Part shown: positions 11,861-23,744 of the stretch, in pieces | How positions within the stretch are numbered: position 1 is the stretch's first letter | How the letters are laid out: every line of letters starts with the position of its first letter | Assembly: GCA_964019135.1 (NCBI GenBank) | Contig: OZ025248.1 | Location: 44,261,670-44,325,669, forward strand | DNA: 64,000 nt | Direction of reading: 5' to 3' | DNA from: Arenicola marina | Lineage: Eukaryota > Annelida > Polychaeta > Arenicolidae | Made by a program: the position numbers and the translations under genes | Notes under the pieces: generated by a model | Database searches by the model: none | What the model was told of the DNA's origin: nothing | Seen by the model: only the letters and a program-made list of their open reading frames with translations

Positions 11861-14800
11861 GGTAGAGGGTGGCTCAAGCTGGTTTCTCCCGCTGAGGAGA
11901 AGGGTAGCGGAGTGTCCCCGGCCGGTGTCTCTCGCTGTGGGGAAGGGTAGCGGGGTGACACAAGCCGGTGTCTCTCGCTGTAGGGAGGGGTAGCGGGGTG
12001 ACCCAAGCCGGTGTCTCTCGCTGTAGGGAGGGGTAGCGGGGAGACCCAAGCCAGTGTCTCTGGTCGTGGGGAGGGGTAGCGGGGTGACAAAAGCCGGTGT
12101 CTCTCGCTGTAGGGAGGGGTAGCGGGGTGACCCAAGCCAGTGTCTCTCGTCGTGGGGAGGGGTAGCGGGGTGACAAAGCCGGTGTCTCTCGCTGTGGGGA
12201 GGGGTAGCGGGGTGACAAAAGCCGGTGTCTCTCGCTGTAGGGAGGGGTAGCGGGGTGACCCAAGCCAGGGTCTCTCGTCGTGGGGAGGGGTAGCGGGGTG
12301 ACCCAAGCCGGTGTCTCTCGCTCTAGGGAGGGGTAGCGGGGTGACCCAAGCCAGTGTCTCTGGTCGTGGGGAGGGGTAGCGGGGTGACAAAAGCCGGTGT
12401 CTCTCGCTGTAGGGAGGGGTAGCGGGGTGACAAAAGCCGGTGTCTCTCGCTGTAGGGAGGGGTAGCGGGGTGACCCAAGCCAGTGTCTCTCGTCGTGGGG
12501 AGGGGTAGCGGGGTGACCCAAGGCGGTGTCTCTCGCTGTAGGGAGGGTAGCGGGGTGACCCAAGCCGGTGTCTCTCGCTGTAGGCAGCGGTAGCGGGGTG
12601 ACCCAAGCCGGTGTTTCTAACTTAAGGGTGGGGTAGCGGGGTGACCCAAGCCGGTGTCTCTCGCTGTGGGGAGGGGTAGAAGGGTGACCCAAGCCAGTGT
12701 CGCGTCGTGGGGAGGGGTAGCGGGGTGACCCAAGCCGGTGTCTCTCGCTGTGGGGAGGGGTAGCGGGGTGACCCAAGCCGGTGTCTCTCGCTGTGGGGAG
12801 GGGTAGCGGGGTGACCCAAACCGGTGTCTCTCGCTGCAGGGAGGGGTAGCGGGGTGACCCAAGCCGGTGTCTCTCGCTGTGGGGAGGGGTAGCGGGATGA
12901 CCCAAACCGGTGTCTCGCGTTCTGGGGAAGGGTAGCTGGGTGACCCAAGCCGGTGTCTCCCGCTGTAGGGAGGGGTAGCGGGGTGACCCAAACCGGTCTC
13001 GCGTTGTGGAGAAGGGTAGCGGGGTGGCCCAGGCCCGTGTCTCTCGCTGTGGGGAGGGGTAGCGGGGTGACCCCGGCCGCTCTCTCGCTGCAGGGAGGGG
13101 TAGCGGGGTGACCCAAGCCGGTGTCTCTCGCTGTGGGGAGGGGTAGCGGGGTGACCCAAGCCGGTGTCTCTCGTTGTGGGGAGGGGTAGCGGGGTGACCC
13201 AAGCCGGTGTCTCTCGTTGTGGGGCGGGGTAGCGGGGTGACCCAAGCCGGTGTCTCTCGATGTGGGGAGGGGTAGCGGGGTGACCCAAGCCGGTGTCTCT
13301 CGCTGTAGGAAGGGGTAGCGGGGTGACCCAAGCCGGTGTCTCTCGCTGTGGGGAGGGGTAGCGGGGTGACCCAAGCCGGTGTCTCTCGCTGTGGGGCGGG
13401 GTAGCGGGGTGACCCAAGCCGGTGTCTCTCGCTGTGGGGAGGGGTAGCGGGGTGACCCAAGCCGGTGTCTCTCGCTTAAGGGTGGGGTAGCGGGGTGACC
13501 CCGGCCGCTGTCTCTCGCTGTAGGGAGGGGTAGCGGGGTGACCCAAGCCGGTGTCTCTCGCTGTAGAGAGCGGCAGCGGGGTGACCCAAGCCGGCGTCTC
13601 TCGCTGTGGGGAAGGGTAGCGGGGTGGCTCAAGCCGGTGTCTCTCGCTGTGGGGAGGGGTAGAGGGTGACCCAAGCCGGTGTCTCCCGCTGTGGGAAGGG
13701 GTAGCGGGGTGACCCAAACCGGTGTCTCGCGTTGTGGGGAAGGGTAGCGGGGTGACCCAAGCCGGTGTCTCTCGCTGTGGGGAGGGGTAGAGGGTGACCC
13801 AAGCCGGTGTCTCCCGCTGTGGGAAGGGGTAGCGGGGTGACCCAAGCCGGTGTCTCTCGCTTAAGTGTGGGGTAGCGGGGTGACCCAAGCCGGTGTCTCT
13901 CGCTGTAGGAAGGGGTAGCGGGGTGACCCAAGCCGGTGTCTCGCGCTGTGGGGAGGGGTAGCGGGGTGACCCAAGCCGGTGTCTCTCGCTGTAGGGAGGG
14001 GTAGCGGGGTGACCCAAGCCGTTGTCTCTCGCTGTGGGGAGGGGTAGAGGGGTGCCCCAAGCCGGTGTCTCTCGCTGTAGGGAGTTGTAGCGGGGTGACC
14101 CAAGCCGGTGTCTCTCGCTGTGGGGAGGGGTAGCGGGGTGACCCAAGCCGGTGTCTCTCGCTTAAGGGTGGGGTAGCGGGGTGACCCCGGCCGCTCTCTC
14201 GCTGCAGGGAGGGGTAGCGGGGTGACCTAAGCCGGTGTCTCTCGCTGTGGGGAAGGGTAGCGGGGTGGCTCAAGCCGGTGTCTCTCGCTGTGGGGAGGGG
14301 TAGCGGGGTGACCCAAGCCGGTGTCTCTCGCTGTGGGGAGGGGTAGCGGGGTGACCCAAACCGGTGTCTCTCGCTGCAGGGAGGGGTAGCGGGGTGACCC
14401 AAGCCGGTGTCTCTCGCTGTGGGGAGGGGTAGCGGGGTGACCCAAACCGGTGTCTCGCGTTCTGGGGAAGGGTAGCGGGGTGACCCAAGCCGGTGTCTCC
14501 CGCTGTAGGGAGGGGTAGCGGGGTGACCCAAACCGGTCTCGCGTTGTGGAGAAGGGTAGCGGGGTGGCCCAGGCCCGTGTCTCTCGCTGTGGGGAGGGGT
14601 AGCGGGGTGACCCCGGCCGCTCTCTCGCTGCAGGGAGGGGTACCGGGGTGACCCAAGCCGGTGTCTCTCGCTGTAGGAAGGGGTAGCGGGGTGACCCAAA
14701 CCGGTGTCTCGCGTTGTGGGGAAGGGTAGCGGGGTGACCCAAGCCGGTGTCTCTCGCTGTGGGGAGGGGTAGAGGGTGACCCAAGCCGGTGTCTCCCGCT

Positions 14801-15380
14801 GTGGGAAGGGGTAGCGGGGTGACCCAAGCCGGTGTCTCTCGCTTAAGGGTGGGGTAGCGGGGTGACCCAAGCCGGTGTCTCTCGCTTAAGGGTGGGGTAG
14901 CGGGGTGACCCCGGCCGCTCTCTCGCTGCAGGGAGGGGTAGCGGGGTGACCTAAGCCGGTGTCTCTCGCTGTGGGGAATGGTAGCGGGGTGGCTCAAGCC
15001 GGTGTCTCTCGCTGTGGGGAGGGGTAGCGGGGTGACCCAAGCCGGTGTCTCTCGCTGTGGGCAGGGGTAGCGGGGTGACCCAAACCGGTGTCTCTCGCTG
15101 CAGGGAGGGGTAGCGGGGTGAGCCAAGCCGGTGTCTCTCGCTGTGGGGAGGGGTAGCGGGGTGACCCAAACCGGTGTCTCGCGTTCTGGGGAAGGGTAGC
15201 GGGGTGACCCAAGCCGGTGTCTCCCGCTGTAGGGAGGGGTAGCGGGGTGACCCAAACCGGTCTCGCGTTGTGGAGAAGGGTAGCGGGGTGGCCCAGGCCC
15301 GTGTCTCTCGCTGTGGGGAGGGGTAGCGGGGTGACCCCGGCCGCTCTCTCGCTGCAGGGAGGGGTAGCGGGGTGACCCAA
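11861..15380. repeat. 43-bp minisatellite, about 80 copies, with 724-bp higher-order repeat
   Basis: Head-to-tail units of about 43 bp containing ggggtagcggggtgacccaa. Unit variants (caaaccgg, cttaaggg, ccccggccg) recur in the same order: the block from about 14160 to 14640 is repeated 724 bp downstream. On the minus strand the unit lacks stop codons. Since 43 is not a multiple of 3, every frame reads the same 43-residue repeat, producing overlapping open frames of 400-528 codons. None has a start context, splice sites or sequence outside the array, so none is called a gene. The array is interrupted by a LINE and resumes at 19200. Confidence 0.95.
15373..15380. repeat. Target-site duplication, left copy
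   Basis: tgacccaa, repeated at 19200-19207, brackets the LINE insertion. Confidence 0.75.
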
Positions 15381-15526
15381 TTCAATTCAATGTCATTTAT
15401 TTGAGCAAGAACCACTACAAACATTAGATGGCAAAAAACATGGCAACGTAGAAAATTCTCGCTCTGGGGACTCCCATTAAGACCACGAGGGCCGCTGGCA
15501 TAGGAGCCACCAAAGAAAAAAAAACG

Positions 15527-15571
<45 letters not shown>

Positions 15572-18500
15572 AACAACAAAAATCATCGCGTCATCACAAA
15601 GATACAAAGTTATATTAAGTATATGTAAAGGCGAGAGTCTTGAGGGAATTAGATGAAATATTAACACGTCGCTCTTACCGAGAAGTAAACAAAGTAAACA
15701 AAGGGGGAGACCTCTTATATTCTAATTATTTCTTTGGCAAATATAACAATTAACCATATCACATACCAATGAATACCTATTAAGCAAGAACTGTTTGACA
15801 TATTTTGAAAATCCGTCCAATTCATGAGTTTTGACCTTATCTAATATAATATCAGGTGTTTCGTTTATATTTTTAGCAAATCGATATCTTAAACATTGTT
15901 CAGCAAACTTATGTTTTACCCGTGCAACTAGCAGGTCATCCTTTTGTCTTGTGTCATAGTTATGAAGATCCGACACTTTGGAGATAGGCATATCAGTTAA
16001 AAAGTAATCTGGTAGATCCCCGTGGAAATGCTTGTAATAAAATTTCAGTTGTTGAGAGAACATTATGTCTGTCAGCTTCAACACACTTAATTGCTTAAAT
16101 AATGGTTCCGTATGACAAAGATATGAACCCTTTGCTATGATGCGAATCACCTTTTTCTGCAATAACCTTATACGATCAGCTTGGAAGCCCCATGCCAGAA
16201 CATTATAGTGTAAATGGGGTAGGATCAAAGAGTTGTAAATAATTTTCAAAACATAGGATGGAACTGCATGTTTTAACTTACTCATTACCCCGATAACCTT
16301 TGATATTTTTGAAGATATCTTATTAATATGACCGTTCCACTTGAGATCTTTCTGAACTGTCAGACCCAAAAAATCGAACTCTTCTACGCACTCGACAGGT
16401 ATGTTATTTATGAATAAACGCGGAATTCTAACAATTTTTCGCGGCATACAAAATATCATAAATTTGGTTTTGGAAACGTTAAGCGATAACTCGTTTGCAC
16501 ATAGCCAACCGTATATCTTAGAGAGTTCGTCGTTTAATATATCATCAACCAGCATGTTATCAGACGATGACGCAGTCAACGTGCTACACAGAGTGGTATC
16601 ATCAGCATATACAATAGCTCTAAATAGCTGACTGGCGCGTGACATGTCGTTTACATAAATAATAAATAGCAAGGGACCCAGAATAGAGCCCTGAGGTACC
16701 CCTCGAGATATTTTCGTTACATTTGATTTAACATCTCCCAAGTGCACATATTGATAACGATTTGTGAGATAACACGTTAGCAAAGAAATAGCTGGTTCAG
16801 ATAGACCATAGTGTTTTAGTTTATGGATAAGAATGTTATGATTTAAAGTGTCAAACGCCTTCGACAGATCCAGATATATACTGATAGGAACCTCGCCCTC
16901 GTCCAGCTTTTGCAGAGTTCGATCAACTAATTCAAGCGCGGCAAGCTGGGTGGAATGTTTCTTTCTGAAACCATATTGACCATTGTAAAATAATTTTTCT
17001 TTCTGGAAATAATCATAGATTTGATCATAAATAATCTTTTCAAATACCTTTGAAATTGCAGGCAGAACGGAGATGGGTCTATAATTGTCGATATTGGAAG
17101 CATCTCCTTTCTTAAAAACCGGAGTTATCTTTGCAATTTTCAATTTGTCAGGGAATATTCCTGTAGAAAGCGATTGATTAATGATTAAGGCCAGTGACTC
17201 ACTTAGATCGAATTTTAATACCTTAAGTAGTTTCACAGATAGCCCATCATCCCCAGTGCTTTGTTTAGGTTTGAGACCATCGATGATTTTTTCAACTGTT
17301 GCTTTGGTTATAAGCTCAAAGTTCATTTTGGAAGTAGCCGGCGATCCAAGGTATTGAGAGAAAGAGGGATGGTCTTCAGTTCGAAGTCCTTCACAGGCTG
17401 TCGAACCAACAGAAGAGAAGAATGCATTAAAAGTATTTGTTACGACTACTTTGTCACTAATAAGTTCTCTATTTATGCTAAATTCCTCAGGCAATGATTT
17501 ATTCTTCGCCCTATTGTTATTCGGGACTGTGTTAATCGCTTGCCACGTTCTTTTTATATCCCCCTTACACTTATCGAAGTAATTATAATAGTAATCTTTT
17601 TTTGCGGTACGAATACATTGTTTTAAAATATTATTATAAGTTTTAAAATTTATTTTTAACGTATTATATTGTGAACTGGTAGACGGAGTCGTCTTAAGTT
17701 TCTTATACAGTCGATCCTTAAATGCAATAGATTTGATGATACCGTTCGAAATCCAGTTCGACATTTTATGCTTTTTTTTATTAAACTTCACAACTTTATC
17801 CGACAAAAACATTTCTTTAGATTTTACTAAGATATCCTGTAAGATATCGTAATTTAGGTTAGGATCAGTTCCCATTTCATGGTTCAGTCTACTAAACACA
17901 TCAAAATCTACCACATGATCAGTAAACAAATTAATTGTAGCAGGGTCATTATTTTTAATTGTGACGTATGCGGGTGATTTCCTCGTTGCCTTTTGCTGTA
18001 AGTCTAGGCTGAGGAAATACGGGAAGTGGTCTGAAATCGATTTCACTAAAATACCAGAAACAGCAGATTGCATGGCAGGAGATATTCGTACCAGAAAATT
18101 ATCTATAAGGGTTCCTTTATACTTTGAAAGTCTTGTTGGAAATGTAATCTTTGGGAAAAAGCCAAGGGATGTGATAGTGTCAAAATAATTACTAAATGCT
18201 GCTTTTTCATTGATTTGAAGTAAGTCAATATTGAAATCTCCGGTTACTAATAATTCACCGCTCTTTCTCTCAAAGAGAGATAAGATTTTTGAAAATTCCT
18301 CAGTAAAGGTCCAGTAATTTTCATTAATGTCGCATGGTGGCCTATATATATTTCCTAGTATAATAGTTTTATCAGATCCCTTTACCTTTATAAATTGACC
18401 TTCCCAAATTTCAGAATCAATAGGAATATCTAGGACCGTGAAGATTAGAGTATCTTTTAAATATATCATTAGCCCACCATGCTCACTGCAAGTTTTACCT

Positions 18501-19199
18501 TTGGATATAAGTGTATATCCCTCAATATGAAATAAGGATTTATCTGACATGTCGGTTAACCAGGACTCTTGTATACATAAAGCGGAAAATACAATATTTT
18601 GCTTATATAACATATCAATCATTATTTGAAGTTCATCGATCTTGGCATTGATACTGGCCACATTCATACTAAGAATGGAAAAATCATCGGTCCTGTTTTG
18701 CAGAACAGGATCCAATTGATCTAACTCATAATACGGAGAATGCTGAATATATTGGTTAGCAGGGTCTACATCTCGGATATTACCATTATTGGGGTTTAAA
18801 AGTTCGACCAGTGAGTTCTTTTTAGCTCCTCCTAACTGTAGCAAAAATTCATTTACATCCACAGGCATTAAATACGAGCATAAACAATACTTTCATTACC
18901 CCAATAAGACCAACGCGAGAGTGATGCGATGAAGTGAAAATATAATAACACAAAATTAACATAACAATAGCAAATACATCCGTGGATGGCGGCATCCACA
19001 AAAACAGTATGCGTACCCTAGGGTGCTCATTGAAATATACACACTACCAAATAACAACACTGGTGACGGATTTTGAACATACAATGGTTTACCATTTATA
19101 ATGTTATATCGCATTCTTCAACCTTTGCTGCCATAATAAGCATAATACTGTACACCTATTTTTAAACCATTAACAATATATAACAGATTTCAAAGAACT
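15381..19199 (-). mobile_element. Apparently full-length CR1/L2-superfamily LINE in the 43-bp array
   Basis: Minus-strand element of 3819 bp: about 330-bp 5' leader (19199-18869), one intact ORF (18868-15722) and about 340-bp 3' UTR ending in ttgaattgaa. A short terminal tandem repeat of this kind is typical of CR1/L2-type LINEs. The UTR contains a long T-run on the element strand (A-run 15521-15570 on plus). Both flanks are 43-bp array sequence and an 8-bp duplication borders the insertion, as expected of target-primed reverse transcription. The intact ORF and clean borders suggest a recent insertion. Confidence 0.9.
15722..18868 (-). CDS. LINE endonuclease-reverse transcriptase, 1048 aa, intact
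   Basis: Single polyprotein that nicks target DNA and reverse-transcribes its own RNA. The N-terminal apurinic-type endonuclease spans about residues 62-292: Asn69 (NVASIN), Glu101 (QESWL), GDFN at 210-213 and SDH at 279-281. The reverse transcriptase spans about 570-800: NYRPIS near 596, LDLSKAFDT near 666, GVPQGS at 723-728 and the catalytic YADD at 754-757. A C-terminal domain of about 250 residues follows. No separate ORF1 is seen, which fits single-ORF L2/Daphne/Crack-like groups; the clade is not settled. No stop or frameshift, so it may be active. Confidence 0.95.
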   Translation of the reverse strand: MPVDVNEFLLQLGGAKKNSLVELLNPNNGNIRDVDPANQYIQHSPYYELDQLDPVLQNRTDDFSILSMNVASINAKIDELQIMIDMLYKQNIVFSALCIQESWLTDMSDKSLFHIEGYTLISKGKTCSEHGGLMIYLKDTLIFTVLDIPIDSEIWEGQFIKVKGSDKTIILGNIYRPPCDINENYWTFTEEFSKILSLFERKSGELLVTGDFNIDLLQINEKAAFSNYFDTITSLGFFPKITFPTRLSKYKGTLIDNFLVRISPAMQSAVSGILVKSISDHFPYFLSLDLQQKATRKSPAYVTIKNNDPATINLFTDHVVDFDVFSRLNHEMGTDPNLNYDILQDILVKSKEMFLSDKVVKFNKKKHKMSNWISNGIIKSIAFKDRLYKKLKTTPSTSSQYNTLKINFKTYNNILKQCIRTAKKDYYYNYFDKCKGDIKRTWQAINTVPNNNRAKNKSLPEEFSINRELISDKVVVTNTFNAFFSSVGSTACEGLRTEDHPSFSQYLGSPATSKMNFELITKATVEKIIDGLKPKQSTGDDGLSVKLLKVLKFDLSESLALIINQSLSTGIFPDKLKIAKITPVFKKGDASNIDNYRPISVLPAISKVFEKIIYDQIYDYFQKEKLFYNGQYGFRKKHSTQLAALELVDRTLQKLDEGEVPISIYLDLSKAFDTLNHNILIHKLKHYGLSEPAISLLTCYLTNRYQYVHLGDVKSNVTKISRGVPQGSILGPLLFIIYVNDMSRASQLFRAIVYADDTTLCSTLTASSSDNMLVDDILNDELSKIYGWLCANELSLNVSKTKFMIFCMPRKIVRIPRLFINNIPVECVEEFDFLGLTVQKDLKWNGHINKISSKISKVIGVMSKLKHAVPSYVLKIIYNSLILPHLHYNVLAWGFQADRIRLLQKKVIRIIAKGSYLCHTEPLFKQLSVLKLTDIMFSQQLKFYYKHFHGDLPDYFLTDMPISKVSDLHNYDTRQKDDLLVARVKHKFAEQCLRYRFAKNINETPDIILDKVKTHELDGFSKYVKQFLLNRYSLVCDMVNCYICQRNN

Positions 19200-19530
19200 T
19201 GACCCAAGCCGGTGTCTCTCGCTGTAGGAAGGGGTAGCGGGGTGACCCAAGCCGGTGTCTCTCGCTGTGGGGAGGGGTAGCGGGGTGACCCAAACCGGTG
19301 TCTCGCGTTCTGGGGAAGGGTAGCGGGGTGACCCAAGCCGGTGTCTCCCGCTGTAGGGAGGGGTAGCAGGGTGACCCAAGCCGGTGTCTCCCGCTGTAGG
19401 GAGGGGTAGCGGGGTGCCCCAAGCCAGTGTCTCTCGCTGTAGGGAGGGATAGCGGGGTGACCCAAGCCGGTGTCTGTCGCTGTGGGAGGGGTAGCCGGAA
19501 GACCCCAGCCGGGGTCTCTCGCTGTTGGGA
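19200..19530. repeat. 43-bp minisatellite, right-hand part
   Basis: About eight more units of the array at 11861-15380, beginning with the duplicated tgacccaa. They become degenerate after 19480. Confidence 0.92.
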
Positions 19531-21390
19531 GGGGTGGAGTGGCTCCGGCCGGGCCACCCCGCCCCACAGCGAGTGGCACGCGTCTGTCACGTGAAGTTGT
19601 ACGTACGGGGCATGTCGTGTGTTGGAATACCATGGGACCGAAGCTAGTTTAATGGGGGAAAAATTGCAACCATGTATGGCCGTGGAAAGGCCACTATTAT
19701 TATATAACCTATAATTATTGCCGTCATTGATGCGGTTCAATAGACCATGCACAACAGAGTGGCAAGCCTAAAGACAATAAACAAGATTCACATACACAAG
19801 CAGATTTACTGAACAAATCATGAAATAACTCCATGGGACACAGATGATGACGAAAATAGATGTTGGGTCATAGAGCGTGTTTTTTCTGAACCTGTTGACC
19901 CAACCCGCGACGTTGTACGTTATTAATCAGAGGCAGGGGTGAGTGATATTACTAATGGCCCTTTATTTTTTGCTACACCTACTGATGAACTCAGTGATAG
20001 TAGCGGTCGCCTAAGTAGGCGAAAATGAACCAACTGCACTATTTGCTCCAGTCGCGTTAACAATTTTTTAATTATTAATGAAAATTATGGTCGTTCCTTG
20101 ATTCCAGTACCTTGACTATTGTACATGCCGAGTCGCATGGCTTTAACTTTAAATTGAAAACAAAAAGCGTCGCTTTGGCTTCAAGGCGTGGCTGAGGAAT
20201 TAGATGTGCGGCATGGGTGAATGGTATTATTCATGGTACTTTTTGTTAAGACGAAAATCTCGATTTTGGTCTGATGTCGGTGTGTTCGGTTTTTAAGACA
20301 AAAATTTTAAATTTTCGTTTTATGTCTGTGTGTTCGCTTTATGTCTGTTTGCTGGTAACGCAATGCATTATCTTTCGAATGCATTAGGATATCGACTTCC
20401 AAATTCACAAAAAGGTGCGGAATGGCCATCGTCAGGCTAAGTTCGTAGATGGGCCGTGTAGGTCAAAGGTCAAGGTCACAGGAAAGATAGGACCAAAATA
20501 CGACCAATCGCCATAGCGTTCAGTTTTCACTTAATCACGCTCAAAATTATTTCACGTATTCGGCTCATTGGTACCTTGTATATAGTTTTTAAATTTTAAA
20601 ATCCCCGGAATAATTTTTCTGCAAAAAATGTCCAAACTTAACATGGGACCACACGGGAGCATTTAGGCGGGCAGATGACTGCTCAATTTTCCTATGAAGG
20701 GAAATCAAATCAGAGAAACCATACCTTGTGTGATACAGGACGTAATAGTATTTGGGCGCGAAACGCGTTATTGACTATTTTACCTCACATTTATAGTTTT
20801 TGAGTTATTGGATGATCAAATTTTGGCAGTGCAAAAAATGTAAAAAAATCGCTGTGACTTCATGAATACCGGTAGATGACCCATACATGTATCCCGTGTT
20901 ACTGACATCATTTTTGCCAAATGGCATCGAAATCGAACCAGTAGCTTGTATGCTAGAAAATAATCACATTTTAACATGGCTATAAGCCGATTATAAAGCC
21001 TCAATGCCCCGAATGACTGAGGGCGTGGTGACCTTTCGGCCTAGAACTCTCGTCTATATTACATGTACGAAGTCGCAGTGGGTCGTAAATTGTTCAAGTT
21101 ACCCATATCCCCCGATTGGCGTCTTTCTTAAGCTATGCTTGACAATCTCGTTCTTGTCCTCTGTCTTCATGTCTCCCCAGTGATGAACTAACTGCATTTT
21201 TTTGCCATTTCATCAAGCCCTAGCTGAAGGATTATTCTTTATATATCGCCTAGCTTTTTAATCCAATGAGTTGTGACGGTAAACATTGGCGCATTGCTAC
21301 TTGGACGTTGTCGTGCGTTATGTCGTGACGTGACCATGACGTCATGACGTCACACATCATACGTAGACTATTAAAAGCTATGGAGACCTC
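19531..21390. other. Intergenic; AGGTCA half-site cluster at 20458-20478
   Basis: No gene recognised. aggtcaaaggtcaaggtca holds three direct nuclear-receptor half-sites. A reverse-oriented relative lies at 29322-29345, so this is probably a repeat family and not a dedicated regulatory element. Confidence 0.45.
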
Positions 21391-21397
21391 AGGTTTA

Positions 21398-21500
21398 CTT
21401 GACGTTACACGTCGTCTTCGGGGACAACTAGTGCCGTGCGTAACTTTTTTGGCGCAGGGGATAAGTATGCGTCAGTGATGACGTCATAGCTAACGGAAGT
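21398..21500. repeat. Inverted-repeat arm, left
   Basis: About 100 bp (gacgttacacgtcgtcttc ... gacgtcatagctaacg) that recurs in reverse orientation at 24478-24560. Together the arms bracket about 3 kb that includes the DIRS-like relic. Confidence 0.65.
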
Positions 21501-22779
21501 CAACAAACGCCACCTGGCAGCGAGTGCTCACGCTAAGTTTGTTTACTTCCGGCGAGCGGCGGAGCGTTCAAAACGAAGCGAGAGGTGAAAAAAATCGCCC
21601 GGATTACAAGAAAATACGTTACCAAGCAAAGAAATGAAAGTGCGACGAAAGTCCAAAAAGCTTTAGGAAGGTCGTGGCGCACATTGTCGGGTAGGCACTG
21701 TATATTTTTTCTGTTATGAACTTCAACTTGAGCCACCGGTCCGCGATTTCTGCCGATTTCTTGTTTTCGGCCGTGCCAGCGGCATGGCTCTCACACTAGC
21801 TCCGTTTACGGGCGTGGTCAGAGAGGCATGTACCAGGCCTAGGCTGGGCACAGAAAACGTTTGCAGTGGGGTCATTGAGGGATCTCATTTCGTAAGCGAA
21901 TAAAATGGCAGAGACCTAAGTGTGTATGGTTGAGTGAGGTTGACGTATGAAGATAAGCTATGATGGCTGCTATGGAAGATTCGGTGCCCGGGAGCTCTAC
22001 TGGCAAGGACTACTTGCGCAGGAAGGACCTACTGGACCCAATTTCAAAGTGTCTATATTGTGGCTTGAAGTTCTCCAGGAGGTATTCGGCCGGTAAATTA
22101 TGCAGCTGAGGCTTCATCCCAACTCGCTCAGCAGTTGTGGAGTGACTGCGAGCGAGAAATGGCAGCAGCTAGTATGTTGATTACGCCTGGTATGTGTACG
22201 TACTGCTTTAAATGTTGTGGTGTTGTGAAGACCTGCATGAAGGTCGAAGAATACCAATTATGACTGTGTCGCGTGACATTTGCTTGGTGCGAATGTCAGT
22301 GACAGCCGTGGTAAACAGTGGGATGTGACTAGTGTTGTCCAAAGACGCGAATTAGGAGAAGGATAGGGTACAATTCGAGAACCGCGATGTGATAAGTGCG
22401 CCACGTGGGTGGCCATGTGCCTTATATCCACGAGGAGCTGAAGCAAGCTCCCCGCACGGTGGCGCTACGCAAGCTAGCTATAATGGAGCCCTAGCGGAGT
22501 GAGTCGAAGGTAGAGAGTGGAGTCGAAGATCCCGCCATACCCAATGCCGGAGGCATCTGAACATATTGATGTCTGCATAGTCTGCGTGTGAGGGCTTAGA
22601 GATGATGGGGATGCCATTGTATAATTGTAGGAAATGTAGCCTGAAAATCAGACGTTAATGTCATGAGACAGTGTGAGGGGTCGATAATGTCGATCCCTCA
22701 GAGGAACTGATGCCCTATGTGTAAGTTCTGTTTTGCTCGATGTGTGCGCCGAATGTAGTGTGAGGGGAAGCGGATGCCC

Positions 22780-23600
22780 CTAGTCAGGTCAGTGAGTCTG
22801 TAGAAGAAGCGTCGGCCTGGTTTAACGACGGATGTGGCAATGATGTGTAGTTTACCGATGATGGATTGTAGCCGTCTCCGCGTAATCTTCGGAGAGGCAA
22901 GGTGGATGGCAATGTCAGCTGCATATCAAGCTAGCTTCGCCGTCGGCAAACGTGCTTGGAATAGTTTTGTGTCCAGTTTAGTGCCTAGAAAGGTGAGGGT
23001 TTGTGTCTGGCCCACTGTTTTGTCAGACGCCAGTGGCACCCCAATGCCCTGATGAAAGTAGAGAGTTAGGACTGTCAACCAAACGGAGAACAGTGAAGGA
23101 AGAGGAAATCGTCCAAGATTTTGGTTCTGTTAACCACGGAACAGTGGGTCTCCAGTAGTCCAGTGCAGGGCCTCAGAGAAACGTTCGAATATGGCACAGG
23201 CTGCGGCACAGCCCATGGGAAGGAGACACTTGTCATAGCAAAATCCCCTCCATGTGAAGCCCATTACATGATAAAGTGTAGTGTAATGGAAGGAGTCTAA
23301 AGGCATTGCTAATGTCTGATTTAGCCATAAACACTTCTTCGGACTCGTTACGAATGACGTGGATTTTGTTTATGGCTTGATAGATTGTGATAAGTCTACG
23401 TGCCGGGAGTTTACTCTTCTCCGAGGGCGAGAGGGGAAGATTTGAAATTCGTGAATGGTGGCTGTGTGAATGGCCCCGCGAACAGCCACTAACTCCTGTT
23501 GCAGTCTGGTATCAACTGCTGTGGGGTTAATGAACGCTGATTGAGAGTTAGTGGCGTTTAGTGGGCATTCAGCCTTTGAACCTTCTACAAAGCATTCAGT
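22780..23600 (-). pseudogene. Decayed DIRS/Ngaro-type retrotransposon reverse transcriptase
   Basis: Reading the minus strand with frame changes gives the landmarks of tyrosine-recombinase-class retroelement polymerases: INKIHVIRNESEEVFMAKSD running into ISNAFRLLPLH, then a cysteine/alanine-rich MGCAAACAIFERFSEALHWT, then LDDFLFL (the catalytic aspartates), then VPLASDKTVGQTQTLTFLGT. At least two frameshifts and several stops break it. The tyrosine recombinase was not found. Family call rests on motif order and is moderately firm. Confidence 0.7.
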
Positions 23601-23744
23601 GAAGCCTGTGACTAGTTCTGATGGGAGGGCTAGTCACGTAGGTATAGAAGGAGCCTGTTAAGCTTGGTACGCGTGGGCAAGCCTGTGGCTTGTGTGGTTG
23701 GCGGAGCACATGAAGAGGGCGCCTGGGGTGGGGCGGGGGGGTTA

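Noticed and set aside
15521..15570. Poly-A tract as the 3' tail of a plus-strand retrocopy
   Set aside because: It lies inside the minus-strand LINE 3' UTR, whose true end is at 15381; no plus-strand gene copy precedes it.
11824..15667. Overlapping minus-strand open frames of 185-528 codons
   Set aside because: They follow the 43-bp array phase, have no sequence outside it and no splice or start context; treated as repeat by-products.
22834..23052. 72-codon plus-strand frame
   Set aside because: It is the antisense of the DIRS-like reverse transcriptase remnant.
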